64,000 bases of DNA, from contig JAQBYJ010000007.1 in assembly GCA_027622555.1 (NCBI GenBank), positions 34,058-98,057 on the forward strand, given 5' to 3'. Source of the stretch: Verrucomicrobiota bacterium (lineage in GTDB: Bacteria > Verrucomicrobiota > Verrucomicrobiia > Opitutales > UBA2995). Shown one piece after another: positions 53,701 through 62,404 of this stretch (within the stretch, counting starts at the first letter, position 1; the number at the start of each line of letters is the position of its first letter). Made by a program: the position numbers and the translations under genes. Under the pieces are notes generated by a model that saw only the letters and a list, made by a program, of their open reading frames with translations, made no database searches and was not told the DNA's origin.

Positions 53701-53904
53701 GGTCAGGAACGCATGGAAATTAATGATAACTGGGAGCAGAGTCCTAGAATCGCCGAAATCTTTGCAACTGGAATTGCTCCGAGCAATAGCAAGGAGGCAG
53801 CAATAGTTGCCACGCTGGAACCGGGCCCATACACGGCAATTGTTGGTGGCGCCAATAACTCATCTGGTTACAGCCTCTTGGAAATCTATTATTATCCTGA
53901 ATAG
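50671..53904 (+). CDS. Giant fibronectin type III surface protein, C-terminal part after the frameshift
   Basis: This frame continues the broken fourth FN3 repeat (SNSQVEIAWESNS) and adds eight more, making about 12 in the restored protein of roughly 1,640 residues. From about residue 820 (position 53130) two tandem copies of a 120-residue domain follow, each beginning (L/V)NISTR and containing GDxxMIGxFV, (I/K)xGPS and EAAIV. I recall this C-terminal pair from secreted proteins of Opitutae. Adding one A to GCATTT near 50655-50660 (giving GCAATTT) restores a single frame. It is probably a cell-surface or adhesion protein; base composition is visibly AT-rich. Confidence 0.85.
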   Translation: MEIAWESNSMIKTGFRIERKVSEGPYITLVNVGGNIGSFSDVTVSSQTTYTYRILAISFEEFSEYSNEASVTTPALVPSQAPSKLVIDSQGLDNVILSWKDTSSDEIGFRIQRAIGDGAFETLNELAHNTTQYGDFEVDELSEYSYRVVSFNDAGESIPSNEVSTQIEFRQPNNLLALAISSSQINLSWNDNSAVETGYEIERKAGDGNFELLIQLNADVTAFSDTTVTPLSTYTYRIIGVSGINRSNPSNEFSTTTPNIPEPGAASDLVVNLVDSSFIALSWTDNSLIENGFYVERMVGSGSWVELIQLPANSTSVQDLQVGELETFAYRVIAFNDGGDSAPSNEAAILFPFIAPSNLTASATDEARIDLTWSDNSLVETGYQIERKSDGGAYEVLTTTGPGASTFVDETTLVNVTYTYRVLGLFEGGESTPSNEDSATTTPDTITLETPTGLTANAIAYNQIHLTWVDNSDNESGFRFERKIGESGDFTFIGNSPANSTSFTDVNLSPDTGYIYRMTAFIAGAQVSDTSNEASATTPSVPVPEVPLNLAIVAQNYRKVSLSWEDASGIETGFRVQRKTGTGIYEELATVSENANFFNDSTVVEFKEYSYRISAYNSSGYSENSNEIKVTVPFASPRLLAGEAINSYKVNLEWDDTSLVETGYRLERKPADGNYAVIGILGPNTTQYLDDSVVPDRTYSYRVFAVKNGSDSLPSILVNITTPNIPAPRAPTGLRLTVLSDTSISINWTDNSDNEAGFRIYRKEVSAEVWAEIGDVIADVNLFVDDDVVAGVNYSYRVSAYNSGGSVSPIESGVIIPVPGRLINISTRGLVETGDNVMIGSFVIQGDGPKTVYIRGIGPSIASSVNAPILEDPEITLVSGADLNRPIAYNDDWRDINEKTIVDLGLPPKADREAAIVIKLQPGSYSAILSGVDFTAGFGLIEIYEVDFSKNIRMVNISTRSFVQEGDKRMIGGFVVRGDTPTRVYIKASGPSLHSSIENRLADPVIELFSGQERMEINDNWEQSPRIAEIFATGIAPSNSKEAAIVATLEPGPYTAIVGGANNSSGYSLLEIYYYPE

Positions 53905-54030
53905 TTATTGTCGTCGTTAGACTTACAAAGTGGCGATCATCGTCAGCTTACGGGTTCGAACTATTTTACATTAGTTTGTGATTGGCCTGCTTTGGTGGAA
54001 ACTATTCACTTAAGAATTGTTCAAAACTGA

Positions 54031-54705
54031 ATGCTCTCATTAACAGGTAAATTCTTTTGGGGTGGGGTATCGCTCTCGGGAATCGCCATTGGCGGTCTTC
54101 TTGGATTTGCGTTTCTCAAAACGGGTCTGACAATTGAGGCTCTTCTTACAGAAAATAAAGAGCTTAAACGGGCGATCGAAAACCTGACCATCGAGGAGCA
54201 AATAGGCTATGCCAAAGTAGTTTCCCAGGTAGAAAAAGAAGGCCGTTTTTATACGACACTTAAGTTTGTTGAAACGGCCAGAAACGATCCACTCAAAATA
54301 GTATTCGAAAGTGAATTTACTTTGGAAGGCGACGTCGTGCATTTCGATGCGTTAGTCGTAAAGTTCAGCAATGACTTTATTCAATCAGGTAAAGGTAGAT
54401 CGCTTTATATGTGGCGCCGAATCTATGGAGAATACATTTCGCCTAACGAAGGATTTCCGATAGAAGTTCATGGACGTGAGCCTGACCGTTATCGTGGATT
54501 GTTGTCTCGCTTACCTTTACCGCATCGGGAGCTTTTTTGGTCCGAAATATGGGATCTGGCTCACAATAAAAATCATCTCATTGAATATGGCATTTCGGCC
54601 GTATTCGGAAGTGTCGTTTACACTGAACTAAGACCGGGATTGATTTATGTTTTTAAAATCAGTTCAACCGGGCAGGTATACCCGGAGGTGATTCCAGACC
54701 TTTGA
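54031..54705 (+). CDS. Membrane-anchored protein with coiled coil, hypothetical
   Basis: A 224-residue protein with one N-terminal membrane segment (about residues 10-31), then a short coiled-coil region (LTENKELKRAIENLTIEEQ, about 39-57), then a soluble domain rich in aromatic residues (YMWRRIYGEYISPNEGFP). No family is recognised. It probably faces the periplasm. It lies 126 bp downstream of the fibronectin-III gene and converges with the LarA-like gene (5 bp gap). Its composition is normal for this genome. Confidence 0.65.
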   Translation: MLSLTGKFFWGGVSLSGIAIGGLLGFAFLKTGLTIEALLTENKELKRAIENLTIEEQIGYAKVVSQVEKEGRFYTTLKFVETARNDPLKIVFESEFTLEGDVVHFDALVVKFSNDFIQSGKGRSLYMWRRIYGEYISPNEGFPIEVHGREPDRYRGLLSRLPLPHRELFWSEIWDLAHNKNHLIEYGISAVFGSVVYTELRPGLIYVFKISSTGQVYPEVIPDL

Positions 54706-54710
54706 TTGCG

Positions 54711-55973
54711 TCAAGCTAAGTAAGGTATCGTTAGTGGGCCTTCTGGAAGAATTGCTATTTTTGCATTTCTTCCAAGTCGGACAATTTCCTCATCAATAGT
54801 GGTCCTGATATCCGACACAGGAATCATGTGTGCCTTGGTCACCATCTCGTCTGGAAGTATACTGAACAGACCTACACGCCCTTTTAAAAGGATGATTGCA
54901 AGCAGCTGAACTTGCCATTGGTCGAGTAGCTCAAATCCGGGAGAATAAATTTTATCCAGCATGGCCTGGGGAGAGTCATGTTCGAACAGGAAACGCTTGA
55001 AATTGCCGTGGTCTGGAAAGCCGTCATTACATCGCGCTGCTGAAATTATCAGCCCGCCTTCCTTCAGGATCTGGGCCGCTGCCGACATTCCTTTAACTGC
55101 CTGATAAAGGTTTTGATCCAGTGGGTAGCCGCTGTTGGATGTAACTACTATATCGAAGGCCTCGTCGCATGGAATCATCGCTGTCTCCTTACAAAACTCA
55201 CAGCCGGCCTTGTGTGCTTCGAAGGGGTCGCCAAGAAAATATCCAGTTATTTCTCGCTTGTTGTTTAGAGTAACGTTGATGAGGAAATCCACTTTTATAA
55301 GTGAACCTCCCGCTTGGACATTCTCCTGAGTTGGATTGTTATCCAAATTCCCCCATGTGCTTCCTGGATGCCCAATGTTTTCAGCACTGTGGTATTTCAT
55401 AATGGTATCTACGCCAGTAACTCCTGGCAATGCTGCTTTGAAACCACCTGAAAAGCCTGCCATGAAATGGGGTTCAATAAACCCCATCAGGATTCTTCTG
55501 TCCGCCTTCAAATACTCGCTATTGAAATACACATCGTACCCGAACCTGGATTTCCCTACATTCGTCAGGCATTCGAAATCGAAACCGTTATGGTTAATAC
55601 ATCTATAATTTCTATAAATCGACTTACCGACCATGTATTCCCATTCTTCTTCCGTATTTTCTCTATGGGTTCCTGTTCCAGAAATGATGGTGTAGTTTTC
55701 TGCCGGTAGGTGAGCGAGCTCTTTGAATAGCCAGGTCAACAAGCGTTCGTTGGGCAGGGCACGCGTTATATCAGGTATTACAATAGCAACTGTTTCATTG
55801 GACCGAATAATTTCTTTCAGAGGAGGACAGCCGATTGGATCGTTTATGGCTTCTTTAAAGGCAGCTCCTTCATCTGCCAAGCCTTGCAGGAATTTTGGAG
55901 ATAGAATTGTAGCTTCTAAACCTGTGAGCTCCAATTTCAGTCCTGATTGTCCGTAGTCGAGAATCGTATGCAT
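54711..55973 (-). CDS. LarA-like nickel-pincer (lactate racemase family) protein
   Basis: A 420-residue protein of the LarA family. The N-terminal domain contains IVIPDITRALPNERLLTWL and SGTGTHRENTEEE; the His here corresponds to His108 of L. plantarum LarA. The GFIEPHFMAGFSGGFKAALPGV stretch carries the equivalents of the cofactor His174 and Lys184. These ligate or bind the nickel-pincer nucleotide. The cofactor genes larB, larC and larE are not in the window. Many homologues racemise or epimerise other 2-hydroxy acids, so lactate is not assured. Cytoplasmic. Confidence 0.88.
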   Translation of the reverse strand: MHTILDYGQSGLKLELTGLEATILSPKFLQGLADEGAAFKEAINDPIGCPPLKEIIRSNETVAIVIPDITRALPNERLLTWLFKELAHLPAENYTIISGTGTHRENTEEEWEYMVGKSIYRNYRCINHNGFDFECLTNVGKSRFGYDVYFNSEYLKADRRILMGFIEPHFMAGFSGGFKAALPGVTGVDTIMKYHSAENIGHPGSTWGNLDNNPTQENVQAGGSLIKVDFLINVTLNNKREITGYFLGDPFEAHKAGCEFCKETAMIPCDEAFDIVVTSNSGYPLDQNLYQAVKGMSAAAQILKEGGLIISAARCNDGFPDHGNFKRFLFEHDSPQAMLDKIYSPGFELLDQWQVQLLAIILLKGRVGLFSILPDEMVTKAHMIPVSDIRTTIDEEIVRLGRNAKIAILPEGPLTIPYLA

Positions 55974-56138
55974 GGTAAGTAGGCAAAATTACTCTTAGCC
56001 TAAGCTAGGCAGGATTCGCTTGTTGGTCCAAGCAAAGATTTCATCGAACCAAATGCTATCAGGTTTCCGATCCTGCATTGATTTCACTTCGGTTTGGAGT
56101 GGCAGGTACTTGTGGCGTCCATTTACCGAACCTTTTAA

Positions 56139-56224
56139 TGGTGGTGGGAGGCGGATTCGAACCACCGAAGGGTTGCCCCAGCAGATTTACAGTCTGCCCC
56201 CGTTGGCCACTTGGGTATCCCACC
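56139..56224 (-). tRNA. tRNA-Tyr (GTA)
   Basis: Read on the minus strand, the acceptor stem GGTGGGA pairs perfectly with TCCCACC, the discriminator is A, and CCA is encoded. The anticodon arm reads CAGACTGTAAATCTG with GTA, and a long variable arm (class II) precedes TTCGAATC of the T loop. The gene is about 86 nt including CCA. Confidence 0.97.
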
Positions 56225-56337
56225 AGTTTGGTAAAGAGGGGTAAATTGGTTAGTGACCTTGTCTTTGCCAAGCCATTTTTTGAACAATTTGTTCCCTGGA
56301 TTTTCGGGCAGTAAAATTGCACGGCCTGTGCCACCTC

Positions 56338-57051
56338 TCAAAGAATTCCCGATTCCTTGAAACTATAGAAACCGAGCTTGCGCGGATCCTGATCCGGGAG
56401 GCCTATTATCACGTGGTCAAGTAAATCAATATCCAGGACTTCGGCGGCCTCCCTCAGTTTTCGAGTTACCTGAATATCAGCTGCACTGGGAGCTGGATCT
56501 CCACTTGGATGATTGTGGAACACGATAATTGCTGATGCTCCCAGGCGAACGGCTTCTTTAAAAACTTCTCTTGGATGAACCAGACTGCTGCTCGCAGTTC
56601 CGATAGTAATTTCAACTTCCCGGATAAGCTTGTTTTTCCTGTTCAAACACAAGGTCCAAAATTTTTCGATTTCGAGACCTCGTGTTATGGGTATCGCAAA
56701 GTCAAATACTGCTTCCGGGCTGTCCAGCAAGGGTGACTCACCCAGTTTCCCACGAATTACTCTTCTGGCCAGCTCCATAACCGAAACGAGTTGTAGGGCT
56801 TTAATGGTTCCAATGCCCTCCATTTTTACGAAATCATTTTTGCTCCAGTTAATGAGCTGCGGAAGGGAACCTGCTTTGCTCAACAATTCCTCTGAAAGGC
56901 TCAGCACATCCAGTTTTGCCGTACCACTTCGTAGGAGCATGGCCAGCAACTCTGAATCTTTTAGTTTGGTAGGACCGTGTTTTTCCAGCCGTTCTTGAGG
57001 TCTTTCTTGAACAGCCAGGGATTTTAACCGTGATATTTTTATCTCAGACAT
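56338..57051 (-). CDS. radC: RadC/JAB-domain protein (UPF0758)
   Basis: A 237-residue protein. The N-terminal helix-hairpin-helix part contains MEGIGTIKALQLVSVMELARR (about residues 77-97). The C-terminal JAMM metalloprotease motif reads HNHPSGDPAPSAAD, with the His-x-His and distal Asp metal ligands. RadC was once linked to DNA repair, but its role is doubtful. Length and order match the family. It is followed by tRNA-Tyr on the same strand. Confidence 0.95.
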   Translation of the reverse strand: MSEIKISRLKSLAVQERPQERLEKHGPTKLKDSELLAMLLRSGTAKLDVLSLSEELLSKAGSLPQLINWSKNDFVKMEGIGTIKALQLVSVMELARRVIRGKLGESPLLDSPEAVFDFAIPITRGLEIEKFWTLCLNRKNKLIREVEITIGTASSSLVHPREVFKEAVRLGASAIIVFHNHPSGDPAPSAADIQVTRKLREAAEVLDIDLLDHVIIGLPDQDPRKLGFYSFKESGIL

Positions 57052-57128
57052 AACCGACTTCAGACATCCCTATGTTATGGGATTTGTTGTGATTTTCGTA
57101 AAGATAGAAGTTTGCTTTAACGAGTACG

Positions 57129-57160
57129 CAAAAAAGCAGCCTTGAAAGACTGCTTTTTTT
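57129..57160 (-). terminator. Intrinsic terminator after the parvulin gene
   Basis: Read on the minus strand, AGCAGTC and GGCTGCT form a hairpin around TTTCAA and are followed by six T residues. It lies about 20-50 bp after the parvulin stop, so it ends the parA-rnc-mfd-parvulin transcript before radC. Confidence 0.85.
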
Positions 57161-57179
57161 AAAAATGCCTGGTTTATTT

Positions 57180-58175
57180 TTAGAGGTAGAACTTGATAAA
57201 CGCTCTTTTTCTTAGGCTTTCGAGCCATTTGTCATGCTCAACTCGCGACATCTCTCCAACAAGTATGCCTTCGATTTGGTCGCGAACCTCGGCCAAAGGT
57301 TGGACACCGGCGGATTTACGATCCTCAATTTTTAAAATAAATAGATCGTTTTTAACCTGAACAGGTTGGCTATGTGCTCCTTTTTCCAGGGAAAACGCTA
57401 CTCCACTCAGTTCATCGCGAATATCTGAGCGGTTTATCCAACCCCAATCGCCTCCGCGGTCTTTACGTGTATCCTGGCTATATTTTTTTGCGAGTTCTTC
57501 GAATTCTGATCCGTTTTCCAATTCTTCGATGATTTTGTTAGCAGTCTGCATCAGTAGATCCAGGTTTTCTGAGGCATAGGGTGCCAAGCGAATCAACTTA
57601 AGGTGCACACGTTCTTCCTGGTAGAAACGGTTCCGTTGCTCGTTGTAGAAATTTTCAATTTTAGCCGGGCTTAGGATGGAGCGAGATTTCCTTTGTTGGC
57701 TGAGCATGATTTGCACAATTACCTCTTCTTGAAGCTTGGTGCGGTATTCTCTCATGCTTAAACCCTGGCTTTTCAAGTATTCGAGGAACTTTCCACGATC
57801 GTTGTTAAACTCATTAATCAGCGTATCGTCGAATCGGTTTTCAACAAACGAACGCGGCATTTGGTAGCCTTTGGCAACAAACTTCTCGTTAAACTCCTTC
57901 ATAATGAGCACCCGGTCGATGAGGTTCATCAATACGGAATGCTGGAGTTCATTGAGCATTTCCTGAAATTCTTCGTTATTCCGGGCCTTTCGTTGTAGGT
58001 TAGGTACAAGTGGTGCGAGATCTTTGCGAAGTTCTTCGTGTGTAATAATAGTCGATTCTACGATGGCAGCTATACCGTTCTCCGTTGGTAGCGAATCGTA
58101 TTCTGATTTTTGTGCACAGAGGCTGCCTCCAATGATTGTGGCTAAGAATCCGGCTAGAATTACTGATTTGTTCAT
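57180..58175 (-). CDS. SurA-like periplasmic parvulin peptidyl-prolyl isomerase
   Basis: A 331-residue protein with a signal peptide (about residues 1-21, ending GGSLCA). The N-terminal SurA-like domain covers about 30-185 and includes IVESTIITHEELRKDL and a helical region. The parvulin (PpiC) domain lies at about 190-300: EERVHLKLIRLAP, then FEELAKKYSQDTRKDRGGDWGWI, which is the usual A(xx)YSxDxxxxxGGDxGW. SurA-type proteins help outer-membrane proteins fold in the periplasm. It is downstream of mfd in the same direction, 145 bp apart, with a terminator after it. Confidence 0.93.
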   Translation of the reverse strand: MNKSVILAGFLATIIGGSLCAQKSEYDSLPTENGIAAIVESTIITHEELRKDLAPLVPNLQRKARNNEEFQEMLNELQHSVLMNLIDRVLIMKEFNEKFVAKGYQMPRSFVENRFDDTLINEFNNDRGKFLEYLKSQGLSMREYRTKLQEEVIVQIMLSQQRKSRSILSPAKIENFYNEQRNRFYQEERVHLKLIRLAPYASENLDLLMQTANKIIEELENGSEFEELAKKYSQDTRKDRGGDWGWINRSDIRDELSGVAFSLEKGAHSQPVQVKNDLFILKIEDRKSAGVQPLAEVRDQIEGILVGEMSRVEHDKWLESLRKRAFIKFYL

Positions 58176-58320
58176 GCGACTATTTGAAATATCTTTTTGA
58201 AATTAATCAGGGTTGTAGAGCTTCCATTTCGGTTCGTCAAGAATCCTTGCCCTCAACCCAAAAGACTTCGACTCCGGATTTAAACGAATGTTCACCTGAT
58301 CTTCGGTCTTCGATTAACGA

Positions 58321-61300
58321 TTATTGGCGGTTAATAAACTGAAGTATCTCCTGAAGTTTTTTAAACGGATTTCTTGCCTCCAGTCGGGGAAATCTTGTCC
58401 CGATCATTATGAAATTGTCTTTTTTTTGTCCCGCCAAACGACACTTTAATCTATTTCCTTCAGACTCTACGCTATCAATTCCTTTTTCCTCAGCCAAAGC
58501 ACGGATCTTGGAAATCTGGATCAATGCTTTTACAGCAGCTGGGAATTTTCCATAACGATCCACTAAGGAGAGTTCTACCTCCTTGAGTTCAGCGATACTA
58601 TCCGCCATGGCCAATTCTCGATAGACTTCGATGCGCAATCGTGCTTCATCCAGGTACGATGGAGGTATGGACGCTTCAAGAACCCGACCTTGGGTAGCTT
58701 CAATTTCTTCGTTCTTTATAGCCTGGTAGCTATCCCTGGCCACTGATTTCACAGCTGTTGGTTTTTCGCCGGTATAGACAAAATCCAGCCGAACGGTTGC
58801 TCTTATCCGAAGAGCCGAAGGGTCGCCCTTTAAACGTGAAATACTTTGCTTTAACAGTTGGCAGTATAAATCAAAGCCGACGCCGGCGATGTGACCACTC
58901 TGCTCAGCACCCAACAGGTTTCCGGCGCCACGTAACTCAAGGTCGCGCATGGCAATGCGGAAGCCAGCCCCCAACTGGTTATATTGTTTTAAGGCGGCCA
59001 GTCGTTTGCGAGCCATGTCCAGGACTCTGGCATGTCTATGCAAGAGTAGATAGGCGTAGGCTTGGCGATTGAAACGTCCTACACGGCCGCGAATCTGATA
59101 CAATTGAGAGAGCCCAAACCGGTCGGCTGCTTCTATGATGATGGTATTGGCGTTAGGAATATCGAGACCAGACTCAATGATGGTCGTTGAGATTAGGACG
59201 TCGTATTTTCCTTCTACAAAACGATTCATGACTCGTTCCAACACACCTTCTGACATTTGCCCGTGTGCAACAACAAAGCTCACCTCGGGCATAAGTTCTT
59301 CAAGTCGGGCTGCCACGAAATCGATGGTTTGAACTCGATTGTGTAAATAAAATACTTGGCCTCCCCTTGCTTTTTCTTTGCGTATCGCTTCACAGACGGT
59401 TTTGGGATCATACTGTTGAATGATCGTTTGAATCGGCCTCCGATTGATGGGTGCCGTTTCAATCACGCTTAAATCCCTCGCTCCCATCAGAGCCAGATGA
59501 AGGGTTCTCGGGATAGGAGTGGCACTCAGGGACAAGACGTCCACATTCAGTCGCAGTTCTTTCAGCTTCTCCTTGTGCTTTACTCCGAAGCGATGTTCTT
59601 CATCGATAACCAGTAACCCCAGGTCCTTAAATCCGACGTCTTTGGAAATCAATCGATGGGTGCCAATTATGATGTCGATATTACCCGCGGCGAGATCCTG
59701 GAGAATCTTGGTTTGTTCCGCCTTGGTGCGAAACCGGTTTAGCATTTCGACGGTCACGGGAAATGATGCCATTCTTTCGCGAAAGGTTTGGAAATGTTGT
59801 TGGGTCAGAACGGTCGTAGGTCCTAGAATCGCTACCTGTTTACCGTCTAGCACTGCTTTGAAGGCGGCCCGGATAGCTACTTCAGTTTTCCCGAAACCCA
59901 CATCTCCACAAATCAGCCGATCCATGGGCTGAGTTTTTTCCATGTCTTTTTTGGAGGCCTCGATGGCCAGTAACTGGTCTTTGGTTTCTTTGTAGGGAAA
60001 CGCTGCTTCAAATTCCCTTTGCCAATTGGAATCAGTCGGGAAAGCGTGACCCTTTTCGGAATCGCGTTCGGCCTGGTTTTTTAACAATCGAGCGGCGAGA
60101 TCCAAGGTAGCTTCCTCAGCTTGCCTCCGTGTTTTTTCCCATCGGTTCGATCCTACCTTGCCCAGAGCCGGGCGAAATTTCTTTAAACCAACATACCGGG
60201 AAATCAGGTGCGATTCATTAAGAGGAAGATGAAGAATGATGCCGTCCTCGAACTCCAAGGAGATTACTTCCATGAATCCGGATTGAGGGCCGAGTTTGGT
60301 CAAACCGTGGTAGATACAGATTCCGTTCAGGATGTGAACGAGGAAGTCACCCTCGACCAACTCTGAGAAGTCTAATAATTGATCGACTTGCTGTTTGTTC
60401 GATTGGAGCCGGTTTTGTCCTGTTGGCATTCGCCTTCGGTAACGTGCGAATATCTCCGAATCAGATACCAGAACAATTCCATGATCTTTTTCTTTGCGTC
60501 CCAGAACTTCTTTGATGGTGTTCGAAATCTTCAGCCGAAAGCCTTGAGCCAGTGTTCCAATTGTTATGTCGGAAGCAAACGCTTTGAACGCAGGGTGTTC
60601 CTTAAGGAATTCTTCCAGTCTGTCTTTTTCGCCCTGTGTTTGGACGGACAACACGATCTTATAACCCTCTTTTTGCCAGGATTGAATGCGATCAAAAAAA
60701 CGCAGCCGCTCTTCCTGCTCCTGATAAAATCTGTCCATGCGCATGGCTTCGCTGGCGGCCAAGGGTCGGTAGTGTTCGAGGGTTTCTGAATCCACACTGT
60801 CGTGCTTTACTTCCTCATTAAAAAATATGCCTCCGTCATCCAACTCGGAAAACCCGATCCACTTATCTCTTTTACTTTCTCTTTGTTTTAAGAGCTTCGC
60901 CAGGGTAAGCTCATCGGAACGATTTGAGAAAAATCCGGGAGACAGTTCTTCGATCCTTGAGGGATCCCAGAATTCCCAAAGAACTGATTCGGGGAGGTAT
61001 TCAAGGAATCCTGACGATGATTCTTCCAGTTGTTTCCCAGGAGGAGCTGCAATCGTCAAAGATTCGACCTTTAACGATGAACGTTGGGTGTTCGGTTCGA
61101 AAGTGCGGATTTCTTCTAATTCATCTCCGAAAAAGTCCAAGCGGTAGGGTAGAAGCGCATTGGCAGGGTAAATGTCGATGATACCTCCGCGGACTGCAAA
61201 TTGTCCCGGACCTTCTACCTCCGATTCATGATCGTAGCCCAAGTTATTGAGGCGTTTAATCAAGTCACTGAAAGAGCAAGTCACTCCCGGTTTTAATTGG

Positions 61301-61689
61301 ATCTCCGAATCGCGCAGGGCTTGTTTGGCCGGTGTTGATTGTGCTAATGCTCGAAGGGTGGTGACGATGGTTAGTCTGGTATCGGGTGAGTTATTCGCCA
61401 AAACAGTCAACGCGCTCAGACGATCCAATTGAGGTTCCAACCCGCCTGAGCCGCCCTTCTGATCCTCAGGGAAAGGCAGAACTGCGGTTTGGTCTGAGTT
61501 GGGTAGGGAAGCAAAGAAATTCAGATCTTCTACGGCTTGCTCAAGTTGATTGTTCTCTGAAAGTAGAATTAAGTTTAGCTTACACCTCAAACTTTTAGCC
61601 GCGAGCAGGCTAATGTATCCGAAAGCAGGGACCGCAACGCCTTGCAGCAGCCATGCATTCTGCCTGGCCTTTTTTAGCGATTCACGCAT
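58321..61689 (-). CDS. mfd: Transcription-repair coupling factor Mfd
   Basis: A 1,122-residue protein. The N-terminal UvrB-like module (to about residue 350), a CarD-like RNA-polymerase-interacting domain (DLVHILN-type stretch around 450), and the RecG-like motor are present. The Walker A box is GDVGFGKTEVA (about residue 600) and the DEEH box is DEEHRFG. AEQSGHIAGVGFDLY and the C-terminal TRCF domain follow. Mfd frees polymerase stalled at lesions and recruits UvrA. The start overlaps the rnc stop by eight bases, so the two are coupled. Complete and normal in length. Confidence 0.96.
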   Translation of the reverse strand: MRESLKKARQNAWLLQGVAVPAFGYISLLAAKSLRCKLNLILLSENNQLEQAVEDLNFFASLPNSDQTAVLPFPEDQKGGSGGLEPQLDRLSALTVLANNSPDTRLTIVTTLRALAQSTPAKQALRDSEIQLKPGVTCSFSDLIKRLNNLGYDHESEVEGPGQFAVRGGIIDIYPANALLPYRLDFFGDELEEIRTFEPNTQRSSLKVESLTIAAPPGKQLEESSSGFLEYLPESVLWEFWDPSRIEELSPGFFSNRSDELTLAKLLKQRESKRDKWIGFSELDDGGIFFNEEVKHDSVDSETLEHYRPLAASEAMRMDRFYQEQEERLRFFDRIQSWQKEGYKIVLSVQTQGEKDRLEEFLKEHPAFKAFASDITIGTLAQGFRLKISNTIKEVLGRKEKDHGIVLVSDSEIFARYRRRMPTGQNRLQSNKQQVDQLLDFSELVEGDFLVHILNGICIYHGLTKLGPQSGFMEVISLEFEDGIILHLPLNESHLISRYVGLKKFRPALGKVGSNRWEKTRRQAEEATLDLAARLLKNQAERDSEKGHAFPTDSNWQREFEAAFPYKETKDQLLAIEASKKDMEKTQPMDRLICGDVGFGKTEVAIRAAFKAVLDGKQVAILGPTTVLTQQHFQTFRERMASFPVTVEMLNRFRTKAEQTKILQDLAAGNIDIIIGTHRLISKDVGFKDLGLLVIDEEHRFGVKHKEKLKELRLNVDVLSLSATPIPRTLHLALMGARDLSVIETAPINRRPIQTIIQQYDPKTVCEAIRKEKARGGQVFYLHNRVQTIDFVAARLEELMPEVSFVVAHGQMSEGVLERVMNRFVEGKYDVLISTTIIESGLDIPNANTIIIEAADRFGLSQLYQIRGRVGRFNRQAYAYLLLHRHARVLDMARKRLAALKQYNQLGAGFRIAMRDLELRGAGNLLGAEQSGHIAGVGFDLYCQLLKQSISRLKGDPSALRIRATVRLDFVYTGEKPTAVKSVARDSYQAIKNEEIEATQGRVLEASIPPSYLDEARLRIEVYRELAMADSIAELKEVELSLVDRYGKFPAAVKALIQISKIRALAEEKGIDSVESEGNRLKCRLAGQKKDNFIMIGTRFPRLEARNPFKKLQEILQFINRQ

Positions 61690-62386
61690 TGGGGAAGTTG
61701 AATGATTCGAAGACCTGAAGCACTTTTCTCGCTGCCTCTTCTTCGGCTTCCTTTTTACTTTTCCCGGATGCTTTGCTGCATGATCTCTCTCCTACAATGA
61801 GCTCAACTTCGAATACCCGGTCATGGGAGGGGCCTGACTCATTGACAACTTTGTATTGGATTTGATCATTACCAAGGCTCGGTTGCAGTCGCTCCTGGAG
61901 TTGTCCCTTGGGATTATGAGCTTCGTTTAACTCATTTAAACGTTTGGTTAGATCTCCGTACCAGGGAATGACAACAGCTCGAACAGTTGGAAAATCGCTA
62001 TCCAGGTATATGGCTCCAACGATTGCTTCCAGGGCATCTTCTTTTGAGGAAGGCAGCTCTTGGGGAGAAGCTTTTGAGTCTGAGCGGTTGACCCGAATGT
62101 AGGAGGAAATATTTAGCTCATCTGCTAACTCAACCAAAATAGAGCTTTTTACCAAAGTTGACCTGAATTGGGTAAGCATTCCTTCGCGAATGTTTGGGAA
62201 TTGTTCATAAAGATATTCCGAAATAACCAGTTCCAAAACTGTGTCACCGAGAAACTCCAAACGTTGATTGCTGGATTCTTTCTCCTCCGCTTTCACCATG
62301 TAGGATGGATGAGTTAAGCTTTGGATCAGTAAAGACTCATCCCTGAATTGGTAACCCATTTTTGACTGCAGCTCCGACAGATCCAT
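61682..62386 (-). CDS. rnc: Ribonuclease III
   Basis: A 234-residue protein. The RNase III signature NQRLEFLGDTVLELVI lies at about residues 40-55, with catalytic Glu44 and Asp48. A second acidic region SSKEDALEAIVGAIYLD (about 109-125) holds the partner Asp and Glu. The C-terminal double-stranded-RNA-binding domain covers about 160-230 (PKGQLQERLQPSLG ... KKEAEEEAARKVLQ). It processes rRNA precursors and other structured RNAs. It follows parA by 18 bp and overlaps mfd by eight bases. Confidence 0.96.
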   Translation of the reverse strand: MDLSELQSKMGYQFRDESLLIQSLTHPSYMVKAEEKESSNQRLEFLGDTVLELVISEYLYEQFPNIREGMLTQFRSTLVKSSILVELADELNISSYIRVNRSDSKASPQELPSSKEDALEAIVGAIYLDSDFPTVRAVVIPWYGDLTKRLNELNEAHNPKGQLQERLQPSLGNDQIQYKVVNESGPSHDRVFEVELIVGERSCSKASGKSKKEAEEEAARKVLQVFESFNFPNA

Positions 62387-62404
62387 CTCATTTAGTGACT
62401 ACCA

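Noticed and set aside
56020..56341. Open frames across the tRNA-Tyr gene on both strands
   Set aside because: They are shadows of the tRNA and its flanks.
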